NCBI GenBank assembly: GCA_905197045.1
Contig: CAJJXG010000002.1
Span: 65,437-129,436 of the forward strand
Direction of reading: 5' to 3'
Source: an uncultured Caryophanales bacterium
Lineage (GTDB): Bacteria; Bacillota_I; Bacilli_A; RFN20; CAG-826
Length of the DNA: 64,000 bases
The notes under the pieces were generated by a model that saw nothing but the letters and a program-made list of their open reading frames with translations, ran no database searches and had not been told where the DNA came from. The position numbers and the translations under genes were made by a program. This document shows, in pieces, positions 25,788 to 34,372 of the stretch. Positions within the stretch are counted from its first letter, which is position 1; each line of letters starts with the position of its first letter.

Positions 25788-26329
25788 AACTCGACTATTT
25801 TTTCTAAAACTGTTAGATAATCAAGCGGAGGAAAAAGGGTACGAGTTATTTCTAAAGCATGAGTTTTAAAATAAAATAATGGGATGCTTTTTCTTTTCGC
25901 ATTTTCTATAAAAAGAATCAAATCCTCGCCTTTTAATAAGTAGTATTTTTCAATATCCGTAAAAGAAACGATTAAAAAAGCAATACCTTTATGTTTTATA
26001 ACGTTTTTAATATGCTCAATTTGATTATCTTTTAAATTTGATAATGGAAAGGAAGTAGAAGAAGTTGTTTCTTTAGCTTCAAAATCAAGATAACGTCCTT
26101 TATAGACTCCACAATAATCAGTAGTAGAAGCTTCTTCAAAATAGGCTTCACTGATTTTTTTATTTATGCATTTTACGATTTTAATTGGAGTAGGCTTTTT
26201 ATAAATTAAAGCGATGTTATTATCTTTATAATATAAATTTGTTTCGTTAATTTCTTGTTCAAGCTCCATTCCACGATTTTGATAATTAACGATTTCATTA
26301 TTTTCATTAATCTTAAACTTAAAATGCAT
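25784..26329 (-). CDS. recU: Holliday junction resolvase RecU
   Basis: Resolves recombination junctions; 181 residues. Diagnostic motifs: NRGMELEQEINETN, KKPTPI, then DYCGVYKGRYLDFEAKET with the metal-binding Asp/Glu/Lys of the nuclease core, and the C-terminal FPPLDYL. I start at the ATG that overlaps the upstream stop by one base (TGATG); a TTG one codon earlier is unlikely. In Bacillus recU follows ponA near dnaD-nth; here the neighbourhood is kept but ponA is missing. Confidence 0.93.
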   Translation of the reverse strand: MHFKFKINENNEIVNYQNRGMELEQEINETNLYYKDNNIALIYKKPTPIKIVKCINKKISEAYFEEASTTDYCGVYKGRYLDFEAKETTSSTSFPLSNLKDNQIEHIKNVIKHKGIAFLIVSFTDIEKYYLLKGEDLILFIENAKRKSIPLFYFKTHALEITRTLFPPLDYLTVLEKIVEF

Positions 26330-27051
26330 CAATTAATTTCCTCATTTATAAAAGTATTTAAATCATCAAGGGTAACGCTTTTATCTTTAAGAAGCTTTTT
26401 TAAAAGTTTATTTAAAGGGGCTTCAAGATTTGGATTATTAGTAAGCACTTTTAAATATTCATTTCTTAAAATAGTTGGACTTTTAAGAAAAGCCTCATAT
26501 AAAAACAAAAGACTTTTAGCATCACTTAATGGATCATGGAGTGGTTCAACTGGATGAACTTTAAATAATTTTAAGGCTTTAACAAGTGATAAAGTTTGAT
26601 TCGTTGAATTTCTGGCATAATGATTTAAGATTTGAGAAAAGTCGGTATTTTTACGAAAAATCTGCAAAACTAAGTTATTTTCTAACAAATTATTAGCTTT
26701 TGCTTCGACATGAAGTAGTCTTAAATCAAAGTTTCCATAGGTAAAAAAGTGAACAAAAGTTAAATCTCCAATATAACGAGCTAATCGCGACAAAGCTTCA
26801 GAAAAAGGGATTCCTTCTTTTTCAAGAAGCTCATTTGTAATTCCAGTCATGTTTTCGATAATAGGAGTTATTGGTGTTTTTGTATAAACATAGCATTTAA
26901 AGCCTTTATCATAACTTTTAATTTGCTTTTTACTATCAAGAATGGCTTTAACCGCACCAATTGAAATAATCTCTAAAGTTGTTTCAGTGGCTTCAAAGTC
27001 TAAAAATACTAAAGTATTACTATCTTTAACGATTCTTTTAATGATTTTCAC
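26329..27051 (-). CDS. DEDDh 3'-5' exonuclease, DnaQ-like
   Basis: Exonuclease-domain protein of 240 residues. Exo I is FLDFEATET (Asp, Glu), exo II is TYGNFDLRLL (Asp) and exo III is HDPLSDAKSLLFL (His and Asp five residues apart), giving the DEDDh set. A Lys-rich C-terminal 50 residues are of unknown use. It is the first gene of a two-gene operon with recU. It could be a proofreading-type or RNase T/oligonuclease-like enzyme; sequence alone does not separate DNA from RNA substrates. Confidence 0.85.
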   Translation of the reverse strand: MKIIKRIVKDSNTLVFLDFEATETTLEIISIGAVKAILDSKKQIKSYDKGFKCYVYTKTPITPIIENMTGITNELLEKEGIPFSEALSRLARYIGDLTFVHFFTYGNFDLRLLHVEAKANNLLENNLVLQIFRKNTDFSQILNHYARNSTNQTLSLVKALKLFKVHPVEPLHDPLSDAKSLLFLYEAFLKSPTILRNEYLKVLTNNPNLEAPLNKLLKKLLKDKSVTLDDLNTFINEEIN

Positions 27052-27198
27052 AAGACAATTATAAAAATGAGTGATTAACTTTTCAATTTTTATGTTTTAT
27101 TTATCTAAGTTATTTTTGCATTTCTAATTTTTCAAAAAACGAGCAAAATTATTACGATTTTTCTTTAAAAAAGTGTGCATAAATTCGTCCCTATAACG

Positions 27199-27227
27199 TT
27201 GAATAAAGTAGCGTTATTTAGTACAAT
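27199..27227 (+). promoter_or_regulatory. Promoter of gpsB-rnpB
   Basis: TTGAAT, exactly 17 bases, TACAAT. This is one of the best promoters in the window and fits the need for strong RNase P RNA synthesis. A short TAGGA ribosome site and the gpsB ATG follow. Confidence 0.7.
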
Positions 27228-27245
27228 ATTTTCGTTAGGATTTCT

Positions 27246-27602
27246 ATGAAATTACGCTTAAGTTCTAAAGATATTTTAAACAAAAAATTCAAGCAATCAG
27301 CTAATGGATATGATCCAGAAGAAGTTGATACATTTTTGGATAAAATTCTTGAAGATTATCGCACAATTGATAAAGAAATTGATGGATTAAATGCCGAGAT
27401 TATTTCCTTAAAAAGAGATAATGAAACTCTTAAAGCTAATTTAAGAGACAAAGAACAGGCCATTTCAATTCAAAAAAGCAAAAATATTGCCTTAATGAGT
27501 TCTCATCAATCTTCGCTTGATAATCTTGAGCTATTACAAAAATGTAGTGCCTATGAAAGAAAACTTTATGAACTGGGTGTTGATCCTAATAAAGTAAAAT
27601 AA
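27246..27602 (+). CDS. gpsB: Cell-division protein GpsB (DivIVA family)
   Basis: Cytoplasmic coiled-coil protein of 118 residues that links division and wall synthesis. N-terminal DivIVA lipid-binding domain: LSSKDILNKKFKQSANGYDPEEVDTFLDKI; coiled coil at about 35-85; short C-terminal helix with YERKLYELG. Length and gene order (directly before rnpB) are those of GpsB rather than full-length DivIVA. Known partners in Bacillus include PBP1 (ponA), which is not present at its usual place here. Confidence 0.9.
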   Translation: MKLRLSSKDILNKKFKQSANGYDPEEVDTFLDKILEDYRTIDKEIDGLNAEIISLKRDNETLKANLRDKEQAISIQKSKNIALMSSHQSSLDNLELLQKCSAYERKLYELGVDPNKVK

Positions 27603-27604
27603 AC

Positions 27605-27944
27605 ATTCAGTCTATGTAACCGCTGCTTATTTATTAAGTAGAGGAAAGTCCTGGCTTGCACAATCTGCGATGATTGTAGTGATTATGCTAGTTGAATAAA
27701 TAAAACTAGGTACTTTGGAGAAAGTAACGGCGAAAATAATCTAAAAGCTTTGCTCATGATGATTTTTCTTAACGTGCCACAGTGACGAATTTAAAGGAAA
27801 CTTTAAAGTGAAACGCGGTAAACCCCTTAAGCAAGAAACTCAAATTTTGGTAGAGGAAACTGGAGAAGAGAATTGAATCTAATCTAGTAGGTGAAAACCT
27901 AGATAAATGGTTACATAAAACAGAACTAGGCTTACGGACTGAAT
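27605..27944 (+). ncRNA. rnpB: RNase P RNA (bacterial, B-type)
   Basis: Catalytic RNA for tRNA 5' maturation. The 5' end ATTCAGTC pairs perfectly with GACTGAAT at the 3' end (helix P1). Universally conserved segments are in order: GAGGAAAGTCC with a following GCACA, the TGCCACAGTGACGAA... core, GTGAAACGCGGTAAACCCC, and ACAGAACTAGGCTTA near the 3' end. Length about 340 is normal. It lies only two bases after the gpsB stop and 20 before pgsA, so it must be cut from a transcript shared with gpsB or start within that gene. The gpsB-rnpB order is as in Bacillus. Confidence 0.96.
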
Positions 27945-27964
27945 TACTCGCTCGTGATTAAAAT

Positions 27965-28621
27965 ATGAAGAAAATTAATTTACCAACAAAAATTACTTTA
28001 GCCCGAATTGCTCTTGCAACATTTTTAATTATCGGTATTATCGTTCTTTATTTTTTAGACCAATTTAATGTTTTTTCGATTGCTGAAGTCGGAAATGTCG
28101 CCTTAAACGATAGTGGGGCCTACATTAATTGGATCATGATAATTTTGATGCTTGTTTTTTTAATAGCTTCAATGACCGATTTTTTAGATGGTTACCTTGC
28201 AAGAAAAAATAATGAGGTTACTGATCTAGGAAAATTCCTTGATCCAATTGCTGATAAGATGCTTATCAATTCGATGATGGTCTTTTTAGCACTTAATTTT
28301 GTAAGTTTAGCTTCGCATCAAAGATTTGCATTTTTCTTAGTAATTATCATGATAATTCGCGATTTAGTTGTTGATGGATTGCGCTTTATGGTTGCTAAAA
28401 AGAATGTTGTAGTTGCGGCAAACATTTTTGGGAAATTAAAAACGGTTACTCAAATGGTGGCAATTATTGTCGTCTTTTTAAACGGGTTCCCATTTTCGTA
28501 TTTTGATTATAATTGGCCAGCCTATATACACGTTAGTGATTGGCTATGTTATATTGCCACATTCTTTAGTGTTTTAAGTGGCATAATCTATGTAAAACAA
28601 AACATTAAATACCTATTTTAA
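27965..28621 (+). CDS. pgsA: CDP-diacylglycerol-glycerol-3-phosphate 3-phosphatidyltransferase
   Basis: Makes phosphatidylglycerophosphate at the membrane. 218 residues with five or six membrane helices. The CDP-alcohol phosphatidyltransferase signature is complete: Asp-Gly-x2-Ala-Arg-x8-Gly-x3-Asp-x3-Asp, beginning DGYLARKNN. PgsA is assigned over other family members by the LPTKITLARIAL start and the pgsA-cinA-recA order. A ribosome site is poor, and the gene directly follows rnpB. Confidence 0.93.
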   Translation: MKKINLPTKITLARIALATFLIIGIIVLYFLDQFNVFSIAEVGNVALNDSGAYINWIMIILMLVFLIASMTDFLDGYLARKNNEVTDLGKFLDPIADKMLINSMMVFLALNFVSLASHQRFAFFLVIIMIIRDLVVDGLRFMVAKKNVVVAANIFGKLKTVTQMVAIIVVFLNGFPFSYFDYNWPAYIHVSDWLCYIATFFSVLSGIIYVKQNIKYLF

Positions 28622-28632
28622 GGAGGGAAATT

Positions 28633-29097
28633 ATGAATAGCGCGCAAAAATTAGTCGAAAGATTAACTGAAAAGAATCTTACTTTAGGTTCAGTCGAAAG
28701 CTTTACTGGTGGTTTATTTGCTAAAACAATTACCGACATTAGTGGAGCAAGTAAAACATTTAAAGGTGCTCTTGTTACTTACTCAAAAGAATTGAAAGAA
28801 AACTTACTTAAAATTCCTGCTGATTATATTAACGAACATGGAGTAGTAAGTTATGAAGTTTGCCAACAAATGGCAATCAAAGGTCAAAAAGCACTTGGAG
28901 TAGATGTTTGTGTAGCATTTACTGGTAATGCTGGACCAGAAGTTAACGAAGAAAAAGGAACAGTTGGCGAAATTTATATCGCAATTGTTTATAAAGGACA
29001 AGTTTGGCCAATTCCTCTACATCTTGAACTTGGTAGAGAAGAAAATAGAGAATATTCAGTACAAGCCGCAATTAATGCTCTTTTAAGCATTATTTAA
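28633..29097 (+). CDS. pncC: CinA C-terminal domain protein (NMN amidase, PncC)
   Basis: Single-domain protein of 154 residues corresponding only to the C-terminal half of Bacillus CinA. It would deamidate nicotinamide mononucleotide in NAD recycling. SVESFTGG replaces the usual AESCTGG, keeping the Ser-x-Thr-Gly-Gly active-site pattern but changing Cys to Phe; FTGNAGPE and GTVGEIYIAI follow. The N-terminal MoCF-like ADP-ribose pyrophosphatase domain is absent. Strong ribosome site AAGGAGGG. Position between pgsA and recA supports the identity. Confidence 0.88.
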   Translation: MNSAQKLVERLTEKNLTLGSVESFTGGLFAKTITDISGASKTFKGALVTYSKELKENLLKIPADYINEHGVVSYEVCQQMAIKGQKALGVDVCVAFTGNAGPEVNEEKGTVGEIYIAIVYKGQVWPIPLHLELGREENREYSVQAAINALLSII

Positions 29098-29152
29098 AAT
29101 TTTTTTAATTTTTTTCTGAATTCATGCGTTTGTATTAGTGAAAGGAGTTTTT

Positions 29153-30172
29153 ATGTCTGAAAACAAAGTAATTAGTAAAGACGCGTTGAAGGAAGTTCTA
29201 CTCCAAGTAGAACATGAATTTGGAAAAGGGACTGTCGTGCGTTTAGGCGACAAACCTAGTGTGGATGTAGAAGCTATTTCTAGTGGCAGCATTCTTTTAG
29301 ATGAATGCTTAGGAATTGGCGGATACCCAAAAGGAAGGATCATTGAAATTTATGGTCCAGAAAGTAGTGGTAAAACTACTTTAGCTTTAACAGCTGTTGC
29401 AGAAGTTCAAGCTAAAGGAGGGATTGCTGCTTATATCGATGCTGAAAATAGCATCGATCCTGATTATGCAAAAAATTTAGGAGTTAACATCGACGATTTA
29501 ATCCTTTCTCAACCAGATAGTGGTGAAGAAGCTTTAGAAATCGTTGAAACATTAGCTAAAAGTGGTGTGTTTTCCTTAATTATTGTTGATAGTGTTGCTG
29601 CTTTAGTACCTCAAGCTGAACTTGAAGGACAAATGATCGATTCAAGCGTTGGTCTTCAAGCTCGAATGATGTCAAAAGCAATGAGAAAAATTACAGCCAT
29701 TTTAAATAAAAATGATTGTACAGTAATTTTTATTAATCAACTTAGAGAAAAAGTTGGGGTAATTTATGGAAGCAATGAAACAACAACTGGAGGAAGAGCA
29801 CTTAAGTTTTATTCTTCAGTCCGAATTGATATTCGTAAATCTGAAGCGATAAAAGAAGGAGCTAGTATTATTGGTAATGTGGCAAATATTAAAGTTGTCA
29901 AAAACAAAGTTGCTCCACCTTTTAGAAGCTGTAAGGTCGATATTATTTATGGAAGAGGAATTTCAAAAGAAGGCGAACTTTTAGATTTAGCAATTCAAAA
30001 AGGAATTGTTAAAAAAGCCGGTAGCTGGTATGAAGTTTATGGTGAAAGGATGGGACAAGGAAGAGAAACTGCCAAGGCCTATCTCCATGATAATCAAGAT
30101 ATCTTTAAAAAGGTTAAGGAAGAAGTTTTAGCTTCATCTCCAAAAAAAGTTAAGCCAGAAATTGAAATATAG
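29153..30172 (+). CDS. recA: Recombinase RecA
   Basis: Central homologous recombination ATPase, 339 residues. I choose the ATG after AAAGGAG rather than an in-frame GTG inside that ribosome site. Walker A GPESSGKT is at about 68-75, Walker B in SLIIVDSVAAL, the NQLREKVGV loop and GGRALKFYSSVR follow. The acidic C-terminal tail of many RecA proteins is short here and basic. No intein or frameshift. I see no convincing LexA box upstream. Confidence 0.97.
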   Translation: MSENKVISKDALKEVLLQVEHEFGKGTVVRLGDKPSVDVEAISSGSILLDECLGIGGYPKGRIIEIYGPESSGKTTLALTAVAEVQAKGGIAAYIDAENSIDPDYAKNLGVNIDDLILSQPDSGEEALEIVETLAKSGVFSLIIVDSVAALVPQAELEGQMIDSSVGLQARMMSKAMRKITAILNKNDCTVIFINQLREKVGVIYGSNETTTGGRALKFYSSVRIDIRKSEAIKEGASIIGNVANIKVVKNKVAPPFRSCKVDIIYGRGISKEGELLDLAIQKGIVKKAGSWYEVYGERMGQGRETAKAYLHDNQDIFKKVKEEVLASSPKKVKPEIEI

Positions 30173-30245
30173 ATTGAAAAAGCAATCTCATTATTGAGTG
30201 AAATAAATTATTTGCATAATCCTTTATTAAAGGAAGGATTAGAAA

Positions 30246-31844
30246 ATGGATAAGTTTTTAAATGTTCTTGTTGAAGGAAATTTAGACGTATTTGTCTGGG
30301 TAATAATTTTAGTTGCCGTTTTAATAATTGGTGCTCTTTTAGGAGCTTTAGGCACATATTTCTTAGCAAAAGAAAAAGTAAAAAAAGCTAATTCAAATGC
30401 TGAAAAGATTCTTAATGATGCTAACTTAAAAGCCGAAAAAATTCAAAAAAATGCGCAAATCGACGCTAAACAAACAGTTTTTGAAATGAAACAAGAAGCT
30501 GATAAGGATATTAAGGAAAGAAAGCAAGAAGTTATTGCCCAAGAAAATAAACTTCTTCAAAGAGAACAATCAATTGATGCTCGTGATCAAGCATTACTTA
30601 AAAAAGAAAATGCTTTAGAAAATAAAGAAAAGAATTTAGATCGTCAGATCGAAGATAACAAAAGAAAAGCAGAAACTTTAAACGAAAAGATTAATTCTAT
30701 TCTTGCTGAACTTGAAAAAGTTTCAAATCTTACTGAAAAGGAAGCTAGAGAAGAAATCTATCGTCGAGTCGAAGAAAAAGAAACTCAAAATATCGCTAAA
30801 TTCATGAAAGAAAAAGAGGATGAAGCTGAGGCAAAAGCTGATGATAAATCTCGTGAAATTTTAGCAATGGCAATGGCTCGTAATGCTCAAGATGTAACAA
30901 ATGAAAGAACAGTTACAACAATTTCACTTCCTAGTGATGAAATGAAGGGTAGAATCATTGGTCGAGAAGGAAGAAATATTAAATCTTTAGAACAACTTTT
31001 AGGCGTTGACATTATTATTGATGATACCCCAGAAGCACTCACTATTTCTTGTTTTAATCCTATTAGAAGAGAAGTTGCTTCACGCGTTTTAAATACTCTT
31101 ATTAAAGATGGAAGAATTCAACCAGGAAGAATTGAAGAAGTTTCTAATAAATGTCAAAAAGAGGTTAATGAAATAATTAGAAAAGCTGGCGAAGATGCTG
31201 TTGCTAAGCTTGGTATTTCAAATATGAATAAAGAACTTGTGACACTTGTTGGACGTTTAAAATATCGTACTAGCTATGGTCAAAATCAACTTACTCACTC
31301 CGTTGAAACTGCTCAAATTTGTGGAGCTATGGCTAGCGAACTTGGCTTAAATGTTCAACTTGCAAAACGTGCCGCTTTACTCCATGATCTTGGAAAAGGA
31401 CTAGATTATGAAGTTGAAGGAAGCCATGTTGAAATTGGAGCTCGTCTTGCTAAAAAATATGGTGAAAGTGATTTAGTAGTAAATGCTATTGAATCACATC
31501 ATGGAGATGTTCCTGCTAAATCAGTTATTGCTTATCTTGTTCAAGCCGCCGATACTTTATCAGCAGCTAGACCTGGAGCAAGAAGTGAAACTCTTGAAAG
31601 CTATATAAAAAGAGTCGAACAACTTGAGTCAATTTGCAAATCATATGATGGAGTTCAAAGTTGTTATGCAATGCAATCTGGAAGAGAAGTTAGAGTTATG
31701 GTAATTCCAGAAAAGATTAATGATTTACAAGCCTTTAAATTAGCTCACGATATTAAAGAAAGAATTGAAAATGAAATGACTTATCCTGGTCAAATTAAAG
31801 TCAATGTTATTAGAGAATATCGTGCTCAAGAGACAGCTAAATAA
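30246..31844 (+). CDS. rny: Ribonuclease Y
   Basis: Membrane-anchored endoribonuclease that starts mRNA decay, 532 residues. An N-terminal membrane helix (about 17-40) is followed by a long Lys/Glu-rich coiled coil (about 42-200), a KH domain (GRIIGREGRNIKSLEQLLGV) and an HD domain with HSVETAQICG and LLHDLGKGLD. The next gene starts within its stop (TAATG), as for the rny-ymdB pair in Bacillus. Confidence 0.96.
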   Translation: MDKFLNVLVEGNLDVFVWVIILVAVLIIGALLGALGTYFLAKEKVKKANSNAEKILNDANLKAEKIQKNAQIDAKQTVFEMKQEADKDIKERKQEVIAQENKLLQREQSIDARDQALLKKENALENKEKNLDRQIEDNKRKAETLNEKINSILAELEKVSNLTEKEAREEIYRRVEEKETQNIAKFMKEKEDEAEAKADDKSREILAMAMARNAQDVTNERTVTTISLPSDEMKGRIIGREGRNIKSLEQLLGVDIIIDDTPEALTISCFNPIRREVASRVLNTLIKDGRIQPGRIEEVSNKCQKEVNEIIRKAGEDAVAKLGISNMNKELVTLVGRLKYRTSYGQNQLTHSVETAQICGAMASELGLNVQLAKRAALLHDLGKGLDYEVEGSHVEIGARLAKKYGESDLVVNAIESHHGDVPAKSVIAYLVQAADTLSAARPGARSETLESYIKRVEQLESICKSYDGVQSCYAMQSGREVRVMVIPEKINDLQAFKLAHDIKERIENEMTYPGQIKVNVIREYRAQETAK

Positions 31845-32632
31845 TGAATATCTTATTTATTGGTGATATTGTTGGAAAAGTTGGTCGAAAAGCATTAGTT
31901 GATAATTTAAATACTATAAAAAAGAAATATAACATCTCTTTTACTATAGCAAATGGAGAAAATATTTCCCGAGGTAGAGGGATTAATCGTAATCATTATG
32001 ATTTTTTGATTAAAAATGGTGTTGATTGCGTAACACTAGGAAATCATTATAAGGATCGAATTGAAGTTAAGGATTATATTGAACACGTTGATAATTTAAT
32101 TCGACCAATAAATATTGAAGAAGAATTTCCTGGAGAAGGCAGTAAAGTCTTTGAAGTTGATGGGGTTAATATTAGAGTAAGCAACATTTTAGGTAGTGCT
32201 TACTCTAAAATTCCAGTCAAAGATCCTTATCTTGAAGCGCTTAGTGTTATTGAAAATGATGATAGTGATATTCATATTATTGATTTCCACGCCGATTCAA
32301 CAGGAGAGAAAAAAGCTTTTGCTTATTCTTTAAAAAATACTGTAAGTGCGGTAATTGGCACACATACGCACGTTCAAACTCGCGATGCTCAAATTTTAAA
32401 TACTGGGGTTTTATATATTAGCGATGTTGGAATGTGTGGGTCTTACAATAGTGTTTTAGGTACTGAAATCAATAGTGTTATTGAACGCATCATTAAACAT
32501 AATGAGAATAGTCGTTTTGAGTATTTAGATAACGATGATAGACTTTTTTCAGCCGTTATTTTAAAATTTAACGATTTAACTTTTAAAGGTGAAGAAATTA
32601 TCCCTTTATATATTATTAATAAGAAAGGTTGA
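31844..32632 (+). CDS. ymdB: YmdB-like metallophosphodiesterase
   Basis: Calcineurin-type phosphodiesterase of 262 residues; in Bacillus YmdB hydrolyses 2',3'-cyclic nucleotides and affects biofilm and motility choice. Metal ligands are visible in FIGDIVGKVGRKAL, IANGENISRGRGI, LGNHYKD, DFHADSTGEK and GTHTHVQT. The usual GNH-x-W/Y is kept as GNHYKD. It is translationally coupled to rny. Its end overlaps the region just before miaB. Confidence 0.93.
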   Translation: MNILFIGDIVGKVGRKALVDNLNTIKKKYNISFTIANGENISRGRGINRNHYDFLIKNGVDCVTLGNHYKDRIEVKDYIEHVDNLIRPINIEEEFPGEGSKVFEVDGVNIRVSNILGSAYSKIPVKDPYLEALSVIENDDSDIHIIDFHADSTGEKKAFAYSLKNTVSAVIGTHTHVQTRDAQILNTGVLYISDVGMCGSYNSVLGTEINSVIERIIKHNENSRFEYLDNDDRLFSAVILKFNDLTFKGEEIIPLYIINKKG

Positions 32633-32634
32633 GT

Positions 32635-34083
32635 ATGGGAAGAAACGTAATTATTGAATCAATGCCTGATTTAGATAAGGCCAGAACGCGTGTTGGAAAG
32701 ATTGAAACAGTCAACTTTTCTTATGAACCTTCAAAAGAATTAGTTGATAAGTTTAAAGGCAAAAAAGCTTTCATTAGAACTTATGGTTGCCAAGCAAATT
32801 ATCGTGATGAAGAAACTTTAATGGGCCTTCTTTCTTTGATTGGTATGGAAAAAACCGAAAATCCAGAAGAAGCGACTGTCGCAATTTTAAATACGTGCGC
32901 AGTTAGAGAAAATGCTGAAGATAAAGTTTATGGAGAAATTGGTCAATTTAAGAGCTTAAAGGCTAAAAATAAAGATTTAGTCTTGATGCTTTGTGGATGT
33001 ATGGTTGAACAAAAGCATATTGTAGAAGATGTTTTAACTAAATTCCCACATGTTGATATTTTCTTTGGAACACATAATCTTGAAGATGTTTTATCTTTAC
33101 TTGAGAAATTTATTAAAGATAAAAAACATTCTCGACACGTTGATGTTTTATCAAAAGAAGGCAATATTGTTGAAAAAATGCCTGTTACCAGAATTGATGA
33201 TTATAAGGCATATGTTAATATTTCTTATGGCTGCGATAAGTTTTGTACTTATTGTATTGTTCCTTATACAAGAGGCAAAGAAAGAAGTCGTAACATTAGC
33301 GATATATTGAGCGAGTGTAAAGAATTAGTTGATCAAGGTTATAAGGAAATTACTTTACTAGGGCAAAATGTTGATAGCTATGGCAAAGATTTAAAAGATG
33401 GAACGACCTTTGCTAAACTGCTTGAAGAAGTAGCTAAACTCAATATGCCTCGTTTAAGGTTTTTAACAAGTTATCCAAGTGATTTTCATGATGATGTAAT
33501 TGATGTTATAGCTAAATACGATAACATTATGAAATACATTCATTTACCAATTCAAAGTGGAAGCGATGAAACACTTAGAAGAATGGGCAGAAGATATACA
33601 AGTAAAGAATATCTCGATTTAGTTAAAAGAATTAGAGAAAAGATTCCAACAATTGCTTTATCAACCGACATTATAGTTGGCTTTCCTAATGAAAGTTATG
33701 AAGAATTTAAAGAGACGATTGATGTTGCTTTAAAAGCTGATTATACAAGTGCTTTTACTTTTATTTATTCACCACGAAAAGGAACACCTGCTGCTCGACT
33801 TGTAGACAATGTGACTTATGATGAAAAAGTAAAAAGATTTAAGGAACTTGTTGATGCTTTAGAGATTAATTTTAAAAAGCATGCCGATGAGATGGTTGGA
33901 AAAACTTTTGAAGTTTTAGTGGATGGCGAAAGCAAAAAAGATAAATCTATGCTTTCAGGTTATGCTTATAATATGAAAATTATTCACTTTAAAGGCGATG
34001 AATCTTTAATAGGTAAACTTGTTAAAGTTAAGGTATTAGAGTCGCACGTTTATTCGCTTATTGGAGAGCTTGTTAGTGATTAA
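32635..34083 (+). CDS. miaB: tRNA-2-methylthio-N6-dimethylallyladenosine synthase
   Basis: Radical-SAM methylthiotransferase acting on i6A37 of tRNA, 482 residues from the ATG with AAAGG upstream (a TTG two codons earlier overlaps the ymdB stop). N-terminal domain: RTYGCQANYRDEE, NTCAVRENAEDKV and LMLCGCMVE supply three Cys for the second Fe-S cluster. Radical-SAM triad: YGCDKFCTYC. C-terminal TRAM domain ends the protein. It acts on the product of miaA two genes downstream; both Fe-S clusters would come from the suf system. Confidence 0.96.
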   Translation: MGRNVIIESMPDLDKARTRVGKIETVNFSYEPSKELVDKFKGKKAFIRTYGCQANYRDEETLMGLLSLIGMEKTENPEEATVAILNTCAVRENAEDKVYGEIGQFKSLKAKNKDLVLMLCGCMVEQKHIVEDVLTKFPHVDIFFGTHNLEDVLSLLEKFIKDKKHSRHVDVLSKEGNIVEKMPVTRIDDYKAYVNISYGCDKFCTYCIVPYTRGKERSRNISDILSECKELVDQGYKEITLLGQNVDSYGKDLKDGTTFAKLLEEVAKLNMPRLRFLTSYPSDFHDDVIDVIAKYDNIMKYIHLPIQSGSDETLRRMGRRYTSKEYLDLVKRIREKIPTIALSTDIIVGFPNESYEEFKETIDVALKADYTSAFTFIYSPRKGTPAARLVDNVTYDEKVKRFKELVDALEINFKKHADEMVGKTFEVLVDGESKKDKSMLSGYAYNMKIIHFKGDESLIGKLVKVKVLESHVYSLIGELVSD

Positions 34084-34372
34084 TCAAAAGTTCAAAGATA
34101 GTATTACTAATCTAAAAAATGAGCTTTACGAAGACCCTCTTTTAAAGGAGTATTTTGAAACTAAAAAAGCTTTACTTTCTTCAAAAAGCCTGCAAAACTC
34201 GGATAAATTAATTTTAGTGAGTAAATATAGCGCCCTTAAAAAAGAAGAAAAACAGCGTTATGCCTATTTAAGAATGCATAAAGAGGAAAATCCACTAGTT
34301 AATAATTTTTTTGTTTTAAAAGAGGAAGTTGAAAATCTAATAGAAGAAGTTAATGAGCTATTTAATTTATGA
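34076..34372 (+). CDS. YmcA/YlbF-family protein (RicA-like)
   Basis: Small helical protein of 98 residues, rich in Lys and Glu. I take the GTG at 34076, which follows GGAGAG at suitable distance and overlaps the miaB end by eight bases; a TTG further upstream lies within the ribosome site. Helices with LKEYFETKKALL and KKEEKQRYAYLRMHKEENPLV fit the YlbF/YmcA family, whose Bacillus members form the RicAFT complex that binds RNase Y and helps mRNA processing. The position between miaB and miaA in an rny cluster matches ymcA. Similarity is moderate, so I leave out the symbol. Confidence 0.65.
   Translation: MINQKFKDSITNLKNELYEDPLLKEYFETKKALLSSKSLQNSDKLILVSKYSALKKEEKQRYAYLRMHKEENPLVNNFFVLKEEVENLIEEVNELFNL

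Noticed and set aside
29100..29140. Possible SOS (LexA) box before recA, GAATTCATGCGTTTG
   Set aside because: The Bacillus box needs GAAC and GTTC four bases apart; here the half-sites are weak and the spacing is six.
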